DNA from: Geothrix sp.
Lineage (GTDB): Bacteria; Acidobacteriota; Holophagae; Holophagales; Holophagaceae
Direction of reading: 5' to 3'
Assembly (NCBI RefSeq): GCF_030219325.1
Contig: NZ_CP126625.1
Span: 2,654,857-2,718,856, forward strand
Length of the DNA stretch: 64,000 nucleotides
Shown here piece by piece: positions 8,426 through 17,358 of this stretch (its first letter is position 1; each line of letters starts with the position of its first letter). The notes under the pieces are model-generated. The model was not told the DNA's origin and ran no database searches. It was given only the letters and a program-made list of their open reading frames with translations. Made by a program: the position numbers and the translations under genes.

Positions 8426-9307
8426 TTACTTCTTGATGAAGAGGTCCAGGATGCGCTCCTTGGGGAGGGCATCCTTGGAAAGCAGGACCTGCCGCTCCTT
8501 CACCAGGTCGCCATAGGTCGGCGGGGGCTCGGGATTGCGGTAGAACACGCCGAGATGCAGCTTCTCGCCATAGTGCTGCGCGAGATCCATGGCCGCCAGG
8601 CGGTCGGCCGGGTTGTGCCCCAGGCTCGCCAGAGTCTCGCTGATGGCCTTGAGACCCTTGATCTGCTGGGCCTCCTCGCCGTAGGTGACGCAGGGGGACT
8701 GGATGTTCACGAAGGCGAAGCCGGGGTAGCGGATGGCCTCCTCGATGGTGGCGGCCATGCCCACGAGATCCGTGGGCGAGGCCTGGGCCACGAAGCCGGC
8801 GCCGTAGGCCAGCACGTAGAGCAGTGGATTCACCGGCTCCTCCAGGCTGCCGAACCGCGAGGTGCAGGTGACCCGGCCCTTCTGCGAGGTGGGGGAGAGC
8901 TGCCCCTTGGTGAGGCCGTAGATCTGGTTGTCCATCACGATGTAGGTGATGTCCATGTTGCGGCGGATGAGGTGCGCGATGTGCCCGCCGCCGATGGAGA
9001 AGCCGTCGCCATCACCGCCGGCGGCCAGCACCAGCAGGTCCGGGTTGGCCAACTTGATGCCCTGGGCGATGGGGAGGGAGCGGCCGTGGACGCTGTTGAA
9101 GCCGTAGGCCGTGGTGTAGCCGGGGATGCGGCTGGAGCAGCCGATGCCCGACACGAAGGCGATCTCGTGGGGCGGGCGGCCGACGGCGGCCAGGGCGCGA
9201 TAGATGCCCTGCACCACGGAGAAGTCGCCGCATCCGGGGCACCAGATGGGCTTGAGGTCGCTCTTGTAGTCCTTGGGCTGGTATTCGCAGGTGCCGGTTG
9301 CGCTCAT
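8426..9307 (-). CDS. korB: 2-oxoacid:ferredoxin oxidoreductase, beta subunit (KorB)
   Basis: A 293-residue thiamine-diphosphate-binding subunit. Visible motifs are WCPGCGDFSV near residue 24, GIGCSSRIPGY, the Mg/TPP signature GGDGDGFSIGGGH and MDNQIYGLTKGQLSPTS. These are characteristic of KorB (2-oxoglutarate:ferredoxin oxidoreductase). With the KorA product it would oxidatively decarboxylate 2-oxoglutarate to succinyl-CoA, or run in reverse, using ferredoxin. ATG 9307 lies 8 bases past the korA stop. No extra ferredoxin-type Cys clusters are present, so a separate ferredoxin must accept the electrons. Confidence 0.9.
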   Translation of the reverse strand: MSATGTCEYQPKDYKSDLKPIWCPGCGDFSVVQGIYRALAAVGRPPHEIAFVSGIGCSSRIPGYTTAYGFNSVHGRSLPIAQGIKLANPDLLVLAAGGDGDGFSIGGGHIAHLIRRNMDITYIVMDNQIYGLTKGQLSPTSQKGRVTCTSRFGSLEEPVNPLLYVLAYGAGFVAQASPTDLVGMAATIEEAIRYPGFAFVNIQSPCVTYGEEAQQIKGLKAISETLASLGHNPADRLAAMDLAQHYGEKLHLGVFYRNPEPPPTYGDLVKERQVLLSKDALPKERILDLFIKK

Positions 9308-9315
9308 GGTCGACC

Positions 9316-11106
9316 TCACTCCTGGGGCTGAAGGTTGCCCTCGTGGCTGCGCTGCAGCTCCGAGACAAGGGTTTTGAGGGCCGCAACAATTTCGCTGGGC
9401 AGGAAGGGGTTCGCGCCGCTGCGGGCCAGGGGCTTCAGGCCCTTGGGCAGGTCGATGTGCATGCGCAGCAGCTTGAAGGTCTGCGCCAGGTGGGTCTGCT
9501 CGATGACGAGGCCCTTCTGCACGGAGGCGAAGAAGTCGTTGTAGACGCCCTCGGCCACGGGATAGAGCAGGTAGGGGACGAGGAGCTTGACGTCCAGCCC
9601 CTCGGCCTGGGCCATGGCCAGCGCCTCGCGGCAGACGCCGGCGATGCTGCCCCAGGCCACCATGGCGATGGGCGCGTTGGGGTTGCCCGTCACTTCGAAC
9701 AGATCCTTGCGATCCTTCAGGGGCTCGAATTTCTTGGTGCGCTTGTCGTTCATGCGTGCGTGGACGGAGCCACTGTTGGTCGGCGCACCGGACTCCACAT
9801 GCTCGATGCCGGAGGCCAGGTAGGTGCCGCCGATCATGCCCGGATGACTGATGGGGCTGATGTGGTTGTCGGTCTGCTTGAAGCGCTTGTAGTCCTGCAG
9901 ATCCGCCCCGGCGGGAACGAGGCGGTTGATGATCTTGAACTGGGTGGTGTCGATGGGATCCAGGGTTTCCTTGCGGGCCGCGATCTCCTGGTCGGACAGG
10001 ACGATCACGGGCGTCTGGTAGTGCTCGGCGATGTTGAAGGCCTCGATGGTGATGCGGAACATGTCGGCCACAGAGGTCGGAGCCAGCACCGGCCGGATCA
10101 CGTCACCGTGGGCGGAGAAGCAGGCCGCGAAGAGGTCGGACTGCTCGGTCTTGGTGGGCAGGCCCGTGGAGGGGCCGCCCCGCTGCACGTCCACGATCAC
10201 CAGGGGCAGCTCGGCGATGCTGGCGAGGCCCATCATTTCGGACTTGAGGGAGAGACCGGGGCCGCTGGTGGCGGTCATGGACTTCTTGCCGGCGAAGGAG
10301 GCGCCCACGGCCGCGCCGATGCCCGCGATCTCGTCCTCGGCCTGCAGCACGGAGCCGCCGTACTTCCAGACGTGATCCGTGAAGAACTGCATGATCTCGG
10401 TGGAGGGCGTGATGGGGTAGCCGCCGAAGAACTGGCAGCCGGCGAAGATGGCCGCCGCCGCGCACATGTCGTTGCCATCGGTGATGAGCTTCACCTGGCC
10501 CTTGGTCTCGGAGGCGACCACGTTCATGCTGGCCTTGAGGGGATGCTCCATGGCGAAGGCGCGGCCCGCATCGAAGGCGCGCTGATTGGCTTCCACCAGT
10601 TCCTCACCCTTCTTGGCCAGCTTCTTCCGGATGCCCTTCATCACGGCCACGGCGCCGATGCCGAACCAGCCGGCGATGAGGCCGAGCACCACGGTGTTCT
10701 TGGCGCGTTCGGTGCCGGCGGTTTCCTTGGCCATGGCGGCAATGGGCACGGCGATCACCTGCAGCGGAGTCACGCCCACCAGGGGGATCTGGTTCTCGGG
10801 AATGCCGGTGGCGGCCTCGTAGATCACCACGGTGGTGCCGCTCACGGGCAGCTCGGCGCCGAACTTGAGGAAATCCTCCCAGTTCAGGGCCACCGCCACG
10901 TCCAGGTTGCCGCCGGGGTTCAGGATCGGTTCGGTGCTGATGCGCACCCGGCAGGAGGACTCGCCACCGCGGATCTGGGAGCCGAAGCTCTTGGTCATGA
11001 CGCCGTGGTAACCCTCGGCGGCCGCGGCCTGGAGCAGCGAGTCCCCGGCGGAAACGATACCGTCTCCTCCCGAACCGGCCATTCCGAAGACGAGATCTTT
11101 GCGCAT
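9316..11106 (-). CDS. korA: 2-oxoacid:ferredoxin oxidoreductase, fused gamma-alpha subunit (KorA)
   Basis: A 596-residue fusion. Residues 1 to about 185 are the gamma domain (FGMAGSGGDGIVSAGDSLLQ, SFGSQIRGGESSCRVRIS). Residues from about 205 are the alpha domain (GNDMCAAAAIFAGCQFFGGY, PITPSTEIM, ATSGPGLSLKSEM). Fused gamma-alpha subunits are common in KorAB-type enzymes. The ATG at 11106 has GGAGGTGCCC directly upstream. It is the first gene of a korA-korB-ferritin-like unit. It should supply reduced ferredoxin, which connects functionally with the NADH-module-less complex I at 26-37 kb. Confidence 0.9.
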   Translation of the reverse strand: MRKDLVFGMAGSGGDGIVSAGDSLLQAAAAEGYHGVMTKSFGSQIRGGESSCRVRISTEPILNPGGNLDVAVALNWEDFLKFGAELPVSGTTVVIYEAATGIPENQIPLVGVTPLQVIAVPIAAMAKETAGTERAKNTVVLGLIAGWFGIGAVAVMKGIRKKLAKKGEELVEANQRAFDAGRAFAMEHPLKASMNVVASETKGQVKLITDGNDMCAAAAIFAGCQFFGGYPITPSTEIMQFFTDHVWKYGGSVLQAEDEIAGIGAAVGASFAGKKSMTATSGPGLSLKSEMMGLASIAELPLVIVDVQRGGPSTGLPTKTEQSDLFAACFSAHGDVIRPVLAPTSVADMFRITIEAFNIAEHYQTPVIVLSDQEIAARKETLDPIDTTQFKIINRLVPAGADLQDYKRFKQTDNHISPISHPGMIGGTYLASGIEHVESGAPTNSGSVHARMNDKRTKKFEPLKDRKDLFEVTGNPNAPIAMVAWGSIAGVCREALAMAQAEGLDVKLLVPYLLYPVAEGVYNDFFASVQKGLVIEQTHLAQTFKLLRMHIDLPKGLKPLARSGANPFLPSEIVAALKTLVSELQRSHEGNLQPQE

Positions 11107-11303
11107 GGGCACCTCCGGGAGGGAGTGGATGAGAACGGCCAAGCGGCTACGCACCGCCTACCATCCTGGACACGAAAACTGGGGTCGTGGCGTCCTTCCA
11201 CCCTAGCCGCTCGGGGGTTTGGCTTGCATCACAGTTTCCCGGGGCCCTGGCCGCGAAGGCCGGAGGAAACCCGCATGGCTACTTGATGTGGGCCAAAACG
11301 CAG

Positions 11304-11332
11304 ATGATCAGAAGATCGTGAATGCCTGTCAA
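11304..11332 (-). promoter_or_regulatory. Candidate promoter for korAB
   Basis: On the minus strand, TTGACA (11332-11327) and GATCAT (11309-11304) are 17 bases apart, in a locally AT-richer patch just after fabD. Using it would leave a leader of roughly 190 bases before korA. No other convincing promoter was seen in the 241-bp gap between fabD and korA. Confidence 0.35.
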
Positions 11333-11347
11333 AAGCAGCGCGGGGTG

Positions 11348-12286
11348 TCAGCCCAGCTGGGCCAGATCATCAGGGGTCCCGAGACTGAGCGCGGCCACGT
11401 CGAGCCCGCGCTCCTTGGCCTGCCGCTTCGCCAGTCCCGCCAGCACTTTCCCTGGGCCCAGTTCCACAAAGGTGGTGACTCCCTGATCCAGCAGCAGGTC
11501 CATCGTCGCCTGCCAGCGCACGGCGCCAGGGATCTGACGCACCAGGCCATCCAGCAGCGCATCGGGGCTGGTCACCGGGGCGGCGTCCACGTTGTTCACC
11601 AGGGGGCAGATGGGCGCCTTGAAGGCCAGGGCGCGCAGCACAGGTTCCATGCGGGTCTTGGCAGGTTCCATCAGGGGCGAATGGAAGGGGGCGCTCACCG
11701 GCAGCTTCATCATCTTGCGCCCTCCGCGGGCTTTGGCGGCCTCCATGGCGGCCTCCACGGCCTCCGCATGGCCGGCGATGACGATCTGGCCGGGCCCGTT
11801 GAAATTCGCCGGAACCACGATCCTGCCCGTGGCCGCGGCGGCTTCAGCGCAGGCGGCCTCCACGTCTGCCTGGCTCATGCCCAGCAGGGCGGCCATGGCA
11901 CCCACACCCACCGGCACGGCCTCCTGCATGGCCCGGCCGCGCTCCCGGACCGTGCGGACCGCATCCTGGAAGCCCAGGGCACCCAGGGCCACCAGGGCGC
12001 TGTACTCGCCCAGAGAGTGGCCGGCGGCGAAATCGGGTTTCGGCAGGCGGTGCGCCCATGCCCTCACCACCATGATGCTGTGCGTCAGGATGGCGGGCTG
12101 AGTGTGCTCCGTGAGCTTCAGCGTCTCTTCGGGGCCTTCCGCCATCAGCTTCGACAGGGGGAAGCCCAGGGCCGCGTCAGCGTCCTGCAGAACCGCGCGA
12201 GCCGCGGGTTCGGCCTCCGCCAGCGCCACACCCATGCCCACAGCCTGAGAACCCTGACCGGGAAACAGCCACGCCACCTTGCTCAT
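11348..12286 (-). CDS. fabD: Malonyl-CoA:ACP transacylase FabD
   Basis: A 312-residue enzyme that transfers malonyl groups from CoA to ACP for fatty acid elongation. It has the N-terminal FPGQGSQ motif (residues 8-14), the nucleophile elbow GHSLGE with Ser91, an Arg further on, and the second catalytic motif APFHSPLM. Length is normal for the family. GAGGTG precedes ATG 12286. It is the last gene of the run pseudopilin-yceD-rpmF-plsX-fabD; the yceD-rpmF-plsX-fabD order is a widespread lipid-ribosome cluster. The acpP and fabF genes that often follow are not present here. Confidence 0.95.
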   Translation of the reverse strand: MSKVAWLFPGQGSQAVGMGVALAEAEPAARAVLQDADAALGFPLSKLMAEGPEETLKLTEHTQPAILTHSIMVVRAWAHRLPKPDFAAGHSLGEYSALVALGALGFQDAVRTVRERGRAMQEAVPVGVGAMAALLGMSQADVEAACAEAAAATGRIVVPANFNGPGQIVIAGHAEAVEAAMEAAKARGGRKMMKLPVSAPFHSPLMEPAKTRMEPVLRALAFKAPICPLVNNVDAAPVTSPDALLDGLVRQIPGAVRWQATMDLLLDQGVTTFVELGPGKVLAGLAKRQAKERGLDVAALSLGTPDDLAQLG

Positions 12287-12319
12287 GGACACCTCAAAGA
12301 ATCGGGATCTGTCTGGCCA

Positions 12320-13345
12320 TCAGTCCTGCGGCAGCAGCAGCGCCACGCGCTCCTGGATGCGCTCGTGGAGGTGGTGTTCCGCGGCGCGCAGGGCGGCGCG
12401 GATGGCGTTGCGCACGGCCTTGGCATCGCTGCGGCCATGGCCGATGATGCTCACGCCCTTCACGCCCAGGAGCGGGGCGCCGCCGTATTCGGCGTAGTCG
12501 AGCTTCTTCTTGAAGCTCTTCATGGCGGGCTTCGCCAGCAGGCCCGCGAACTTGGTGAGGGCGCTCTGCATGAAACTCTCGCGCAGGCCGGAGATGATGC
12601 CCTCGGCCAGGGCCTCGCTGGACTTCAGCACCACGTTGCCCACGAAGCCATCACAGGCGATCACGTCGAAGTTCCCGTTCCAGATGTCGCGGCCCTCGGC
12701 GTTGCCCTCGAAGCGGATCTCCATGCTGCGGAGCATGGCCGAGGCCTCCTTGGTCACGTCGGTGCCCTTGCCGTCCTCCTCGCCCACGCTGAGGATGCCG
12801 ACCCTGGGGCATTCCAGGCCCAGCACCTGCTCGGCGTAGACCGAACCCATCACGGCAAACTGGGCAATGTGTTCAGCGCGGCAGTCCACGTTGGCGCCGA
12901 CGTCCAGGAGCACGGTCGGTCCGCCCTTCATGTTGGGCAGGACGCTGGCCAGCGCGGGCCGATCCACGCCCTCCAGCTTGCCGATGACGAGGACCGAGGC
13001 CACCATGGCCGCCCCGGTGTGCCCCATGGACACCACGCCATGGGCCCGCCCCTCGCGGACCAGTTGGGCGGCCACGCGGATGGAGCTGTCCTTCTTTTCC
13101 TTCAGGATGCAGGTGGCCTTGTCTTCCATGACCACGGTATGGAAGGCATGCACCAGCTCGACCCGGGTCATGAGCGCCGGCGTGAAGCCGTACCTGCCCA
13201 GCTCCGGGCGGATGACGCCCTCGTTGCCCACCAGGAGCAGCTGGAGCCCAGGCCAGGCCTCAAGGGCCTCCCGGGCGCCCTGCAAGGTGGCATGGGGGGC
13301 GTTGTCGCCCCCCATGACATCCAGCGCGATTCGATGGCCGTCCAC
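12320..13345 (-). CDS. plsX: Phosphate acyltransferase PlsX
   Basis: A 341-residue enzyme making acyl-phosphate from acyl-ACP, the donor for glycerol-3-phosphate acylation. It is recognised from the start ALDVMGGDNAPHATLQGA, the central MGHTGAAMVASVL, LLDVGANVDC and the C-terminal GGAPLLGVKGVSIIGHGRS. The start is GTG at 13345, 10 bases after the rpmF stop. It sits in the conserved rpmF-plsX-fabD order, so the same transcript probably serves ribosome and membrane synthesis. Confidence 0.95.
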   Translation of the reverse strand: MDGHRIALDVMGGDNAPHATLQGAREALEAWPGLQLLLVGNEGVIRPELGRYGFTPALMTRVELVHAFHTVVMEDKATCILKEKKDSSIRVAAQLVREGRAHGVVSMGHTGAAMVASVLVIGKLEGVDRPALASVLPNMKGGPTVLLDVGANVDCRAEHIAQFAVMGSVYAEQVLGLECPRVGILSVGEEDGKGTDVTKEASAMLRSMEIRFEGNAEGRDIWNGNFDVIACDGFVGNVVLKSSEALAEGIISGLRESFMQSALTKFAGLLAKPAMKSFKKKLDYAEYGGAPLLGVKGVSIIGHGRSDAKAVRNAIRAALRAAEHHLHERIQERVALLLPQD

Positions 13346-13355
13346 CGGCCGACTC

Positions 13356-13541
13356 TTAAGCCGTTTCTGCGACGCGGACAGCCAGCTTGCCGCGGTAGAA
13401 GCCGCAGCTGGGGCACACGCGGTGCGGCAGCTTGGGGGTCTGGCAGTTCGGGCAGGTGCTGGCGCTCATGACTTCCAGCGCGTCATGGGTGCGCCGGCGG
13501 TCGCGGCGGGCCTTGGAATGGCGGCGCTTGGGATTCGGCAT
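13356..13541 (-). CDS. rpmF: Ribosomal protein bL32
   Basis: A 61-residue basic protein starting MPNPKRRHSKARRDRRR, the invariant bL32 N-terminus. The C-terminal half has four cysteines as CPNC...CPSC, so it is the zinc-binding form. It lies between yceD and plsX, its usual location. Confidence 0.97.
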   Translation of the reverse strand: MPNPKRRHSKARRDRRRTHDALEVMSASTCPNCQTPKLPHRVCPSCGFYRGKLAVRVAETA

Positions 13542-13593
13542 GGCTTGCTCCTAGGAGTAGAACGATAGAACGCAATGTTCCAGGTTAAAGGGT

Positions 13594-14127
13594 TCAGGAT
13601 TCCGGGTCCAGCTTGATTCCCGCCAGAGCCTTGGTCAGGGCCCGGTTGAGGGCAGATGGGGCCTGGTCGGCTTCAGGCCGGCAGTGGCAGGGGCCCTTGT
13701 TCCAGTTCTTGCCGCAGCTGGGGCAGAGGCCCTTGCAGTCCTCGACGCAGAGCGGGTGCATGGGAGCCTGGAGCTCGAACTGCTCGCGCACCAGCTCCGC
13801 CTCGTCGAGGTTGTCCTCGGGGAGGAAGACCACGTCCAGATCCTGGGAGCCCAGCTGGTGCGATCCGCGGCCCACCAGATCCGCGTCCTTACTGCCCAGG
13901 AACTGGCTCTCGACCACCAGGGGCCGGTCCAGGGGCGCGAGGCAGCGGCTGCAGGTGCCCTGCCACAGGGCCTGGCCCTTCACCTCGAGGAAGACGTCGC
14001 CATCGGAGGCCAGCGCGAAGACCGCCCAGGACAGGTCGCGCAGGGACGCATCCCCTTCCAGCGCCAGCTGGGCCGTGGTGCCGTTCAGGCGCAGCCCTTC
14101 CGGGGGCAGGTGGTAGAGGTCGATCAC
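13594..14127 (-). CDS. yceD: YceD/DUF177 family protein
   Basis: A 177-residue protein of the DUF177 family that precedes rpmF in many bacteria and is thought to act in rRNA or ribosome maturation. It shows CSRCL near residue 72 and the late Cys cluster CVEDCKGLCPSCGKNWN followed by CHC, a likely zinc site. The start is GTG at 14127; its first bases overlap the stop of the upstream pseudopilin gene as GTGA, so translation is probably coupled. Confidence 0.9.
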   Translation of the reverse strand: MIDLYHLPPEGLRLNGTTAQLALEGDASLRDLSWAVFALASDGDVFLEVKGQALWQGTCSRCLAPLDRPLVVESQFLGSKDADLVGRGSHQLGSQDLDVVFLPEDNLDEAELVREQFELQAPMHPLCVEDCKGLCPSCGKNWNKGPCHCRPEADQAPSALNRALTKALAGIKLDPES

Positions 14128-14636
14128 TTCTTCGCTCCGGCATCACCTGCGGGGAGGTCCGCCTTGGGAGCGCCTCCGGCCGAGGGGCCGTTGCCCATGA
14201 CCTGGCCCTGTCCCGGCGTCCGGGTGATGGGGCCGTAGTCGTCCTGGTTGTCGGGATCACCAAGGCACTTCAGCTCGTAGGTGGCGCGGGAGGACTTGCC
14301 CTCGTAGGGCTGCTTGAAGGGGTCCTGGGAGGACATGCTCATCTTGATGAGGCTTTCCTTCACCAGGACGGAATTGCCATCCACCATGGCGTCCCAGCTG
14401 CCGAAATCCGGGTAGGTCCCATGCTTGAGCCAGTACTGGTCCAGGCCCTCGGCCACGATCTTGAGTTCGTCCTGGGCCTTGAGGTAGCGGGCCTGGGCCC
14501 CCTGCTTCCGGTACTGGGAGAATCCCAGGGTGCCCAGCACGGCGATGATCATCATCGCCACCAGCAGTTCCAGGAGGGAGAACCCGCGGGTCGCTCGGCG
14601 TGCCTGGGAGGTGGCCTGGTTCGAATGGGGGGTCAT
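14124..14636 (-). CDS. Type IV pilin-like / type II secretion pseudopilin
   Basis: A 170-residue protein with a class III signal peptide: a basic leader of 18 residues, then the prepilin cleavage motif G-FSLLE with Glu at +5 and a hydrophobic helix of about 20 residues (LLELLVAMMIIAVLGTLGFS). The rest is a soluble domain ending in a flexible Gly/Ala/Pro tail. The fold would be assembled as a pilus or pseudopilus subunit after cleavage by PilD. It leads the yceD-rpmF-plsX-fabD transcript, overlapping yceD, and lies 89 bases downstream of the PilR-like gene. Which secretion or pilus system uses it cannot be told. Confidence 0.85.
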   Translation of the reverse strand: MTPHSNQATSQARRATRGFSLLELLVAMMIIAVLGTLGFSQYRKQGAQARYLKAQDELKIVAEGLDQYWLKHGTYPDFGSWDAMVDGNSVLVKESLIKMSMSSQDPFKQPYEGKSSRATYELKCLGDPDNQDDYGPITRTPGQGQVMGNGPSAGGAPKADLPAGDAGAKK

Positions 14637-14725
14637 GGGCGGGGTCCGGGGTGAGGGGGCGGATGGGTCGCATCCGAGCGTTCCAGTGTGCCAGAAAGGG
14701 CCGGAAAAGCAAGCATTCATGGGCA

Positions 14726-16180
14726 TCATGCCTCCTTGGGGCCTTCGGTTCCGCCCCCTTCGTCCACCACCGGAGCGGGGAAGTCGGCGGGCCAGGGGAA
14801 TTCCATGGGAAGGGCCTCCAGGCCGCCAAGTTCGGCCAGCCAGTACCGGTAGGCCCGGAAGCTCATGCCGAGGCGTTTGCCGGCCTTGGTCTTCACGCCC
14901 CCGACCTCGTCCAGGGCCCGCCGGAGGAAGTGCCCCTTCAGGGCCTGGATCCAGGCTTCGAGGTCGAAGCCCTCGGGGGGGATGACCAGGGGCGCGAGGC
15001 GGCTCAGGCCCTGGGCGGGCCCGGCCAGGCCGAGTCCGTCCGGCAGCAGGTCCTTGGTGATGGGGCCGCCGGGGTTGAGCGCCACGCAGCGCTCCATGAG
15101 GTTCTCGAGCTCGCGGACATTGCCGGGGAACCGGTGGCAGAGGAGCTGCGACATGGTCTCCGGGTGCAGCTGCATGGGCGCCTTGCCCAGCTTCTGGCAG
15201 GAGCGCCGGATGAAGTGCTCCGCCAGCACCGGCAGGTCCTCGGGCCGCTCCCGCAGCGGGGGCAGCTCGATCTGGAGGATGTTCAAGCGGTAGTACAGGT
15301 CCTCCCGGAAGGCGCCGGTTTCGGCTCGCGTCCTGAGGTCCCGGTTGGTGGCGGCGATGACCCGCACGTCCACGGCCCGCTCTTCCGTGGCCCCCAGCCG
15401 GCGGAAGCGGCGCTCCTGGAGCACCCGCAGCAGCTTCACCTGGAGGGAGGAGGGCATCTCCCCGATCTCGTCGAGGAAGAGGATGCCGCCGCCCGCCTCC
15501 TCGAAGAGGCCCCGCTTCATGGCCCCGGCACCGGTGAAGGCGCCCTTCTCGAAGCCGAACAGCTCGCTCTCCAGCAGCGCCTCGGGCAGGGCCCCGCAGT
15601 TCACGGCCACGAAGGGTCCCTTCGCGCGATCGGAGTACCGGTGAATGAGCCGGGCCACCACCTCCTTGCCCGTGCCGCTCTCGCCCGTCAGGAGCACCGT
15701 GGTGTCGGCCCTGGAGACCTTGCCGATGAGGGCGTTGATCTTCCGCATGATGGGCCCCACCCCCACCAGCTCGCCCAGGTCCGAGGGCGGGGCGGCCTGG
15801 GGCTCGGCGGCGGCGAGCAGGCCCTTGAGGGAGGCGATCAGCTCTTCGTGCTTGAAGGGCTTCGTGATGAAATCCACGGCCCCCTGGTTCAGGGCCTGCA
15901 CGGTGGTTTCGGTGGTGGCGTAGGCGGTCATGATGACCACCGGCGTCTCCAGCCCCTGCTCCTTCATCCAGGTCAGCAGTTCGATGCCCGACCCGTCCTT
16001 GAGCTTCAGGTCGGAGAGCACGCCGTCGAAGGTGGTCTCCCGGAGGGCCCGCTGCCCCTCCTCGATGCCAGCGGCGGCCTCGCACTTGAAGCCGGCCCCC
16101 TCCAGCGCCAGGGTCAGCACCTCCCGGAGGCCGGGTTCGTCCTCCACCAGCAGGATCCGTTGGGTCGAGGCTAGGGACAT
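14726..16180 (-). CDS. Sigma-54-dependent response regulator (NtrC/PilR family)
   Basis: A 484-residue three-domain activator. It has a receiver at 1-120 with acceptor D57 and K107, and an AAA+ domain from about 137 with Walker A GESGTGKE (166-173). The sigma-54 contact loop GAFTGA is at 213-218, followed by Walker B GGGILFLDEIG and the arginine-finger region FREDLYYRLNI. A Fis-type helix-turn-helix is at about 420-450. The best-known relatives near pilin genes are PilR proteins. No histidine kinase adjoins it, so it is an orphan here. It may act on the sigma-54-like promoters of the pilins at 49-50 kb. Confidence 0.9.
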   Translation of the reverse strand: MSLASTQRILLVEDEPGLREVLTLALEGAGFKCEAAAGIEEGQRALRETTFDGVLSDLKLKDGSGIELLTWMKEQGLETPVVIMTAYATTETTVQALNQGAVDFITKPFKHEELIASLKGLLAAAEPQAAPPSDLGELVGVGPIMRKINALIGKVSRADTTVLLTGESGTGKEVVARLIHRYSDRAKGPFVAVNCGALPEALLESELFGFEKGAFTGAGAMKRGLFEEAGGGILFLDEIGEMPSSLQVKLLRVLQERRFRRLGATEERAVDVRVIAATNRDLRTRAETGAFREDLYYRLNILQIELPPLRERPEDLPVLAEHFIRRSCQKLGKAPMQLHPETMSQLLCHRFPGNVRELENLMERCVALNPGGPITKDLLPDGLGLAGPAQGLSRLAPLVIPPEGFDLEAWIQALKGHFLRRALDEVGGVKTKAGKRLGMSFRAYRYWLAELGGLEALPMEFPWPADFPAPVVDEGGGTEGPKEA

Positions 16181-16254
16181 GGCAACCTGTGAGTGTGACG
16201 CGTTAGGTCAGTCATCCTATCCTGAATCCGGCCCTGCACCCTTTCTGGAGTCCC

Positions 16255-17358
16255 GTGAAGCATGTCGTGTTCGCCCACCGGAAGCTGTCCTTCGGGGGCG
16301 GTGAGCGGGTGCTCCTGGAGCAGGTGGCCGCCCTGGCGCCCCTGCCCATCAAGGTTTCCGTGCTCTTCCGCAAGGAACCGGGAAGGCGCGACATCGAGCC
16401 TGAGCTGCGGGAACGGAACCCCAACGTGGTCGAGGTGATCCACCTCCCGGGCGCCCTGGGCGCCTTCCGCTGGCTGTGGCGGACCCGGCCCGACCTGCTG
16501 GTCGTCTGCAACCACAAGGGCGTGCAGCGCGCCCTGCCCTGGCTGGCCCGCCTCGGGCTTCGGATCCCCACGGTGCTCACCCTGCACGAGCACTACGAGC
16601 GCCACCTCCGCAAGTACCGGGGCATCCGGAACCTGGTGGACCGCTGGATCTGCACCTACGACTTCACCGCTGCCGTGCGGGAGCACCTCAGCGCAGCCCC
16701 CTGCAGCGTCATCCACCCGCTCTATCCACGGCCCGAGGTCGAGGCGGCGACGCCCGAGGACCGCCAAGCCGCACGGCGCCAACTGGGCCTGCCGGGCACT
16801 GGAATCGTCGTGGGCTACGTCGGGCAGATCGATGGCCGCAAGGATCCCGCCGGCGTCGTCACCTTCGCCGAGGCACTCGGGGACGTCCACCTGCTCTTCG
16901 CCGGACGAGAAGAAGCCGACACCGCAGTGTCCCTCGACAAGCGCCTGTCCACTTCCCCCCTCCGCGACCGCACCTCCCGGCTGGGCCCCCAGGCGGATCT
17001 TCGCCCTGCCTTCACAGCCCTGGACCTCTATGTCATGACCAGCCGCAACGAGGGCTTCTTCCCCATCGCCCTCATCGAGGCCCTGGAGCGCGGCGTGCCG
17101 GTGCTGGCGCCCACGGTGGGCGGCATCGGAAGCCAGCTGAAGGATGGCGACGGGGGCTTCCTCATCAAGAAAACGGATGACCGCCGCTCCGTCCCCACTC
17201 CCCTTCTGGAAGCCGCGGCCACCCGCCTCGCCCCGCTCATGGCCTACGCTCCCGGTTGGGAGGCCCAGCGGGCGAAGGCCCACGCCTTCGGCACCGCGCT
17301 GACCCGGGATTACGACGCCACGGCGAAGTTCCGCGAGGCGGTGGCCGAGTGGCTGTGA
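16255..17358 (+). CDS. Glycosyltransferase, GT4-like (GT-B fold)
   Basis: A 367-residue cytoplasmic sugar transferase. The N-terminal acceptor domain begins AHRKLSFGGGERVLLEQVA, the usual GGxE start of GT4 enzymes. The donor half carries VGYVGQIDGRKDP and the nucleotide-sugar motif SRNEGFFPIALIEALERG with the Glu-x7-Glu pair. GTG at 16255 is the start. It overlaps the next gene by four bases. With the GT9 enzyme and hldD nearby, a role in LPS core or another surface glycan is likely; the sugar donor is not predictable. Confidence 0.85.
   Translation: MKHVVFAHRKLSFGGGERVLLEQVAALAPLPIKVSVLFRKEPGRRDIEPELRERNPNVVEVIHLPGALGAFRWLWRTRPDLLVVCNHKGVQRALPWLARLGLRIPTVLTLHEHYERHLRKYRGIRNLVDRWICTYDFTAAVREHLSAAPCSVIHPLYPRPEVEAATPEDRQAARRQLGLPGTGIVVGYVGQIDGRKDPAGVVTFAEALGDVHLLFAGREEADTAVSLDKRLSTSPLRDRTSRLGPQADLRPAFTALDLYVMTSRNEGFFPIALIEALERGVPVLAPTVGGIGSQLKDGDGGFLIKKTDDRRSVPTPLLEAAATRLAPLMAYAPGWEAQRAKAHAFGTALTRDYDATAKFREAVAEWL

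Noticed and set aside
14676-14693. TGGCAC on the minus strand between the PilR-like and pseudopilin genes, like a sigma-54 -24 box
   Set aside because: The downstream GC is 11, not 10, bases away and the -12 box is AACGC rather than TTGC, so it was not called a promoter.
14637-16085. A long minus-strand frame overlapping the PilR-like gene and continuous with the pseudopilin
   Set aside because: Only its last 170 codons form a real protein; the rest is the alternative frame of the sigma-54 activator gene.
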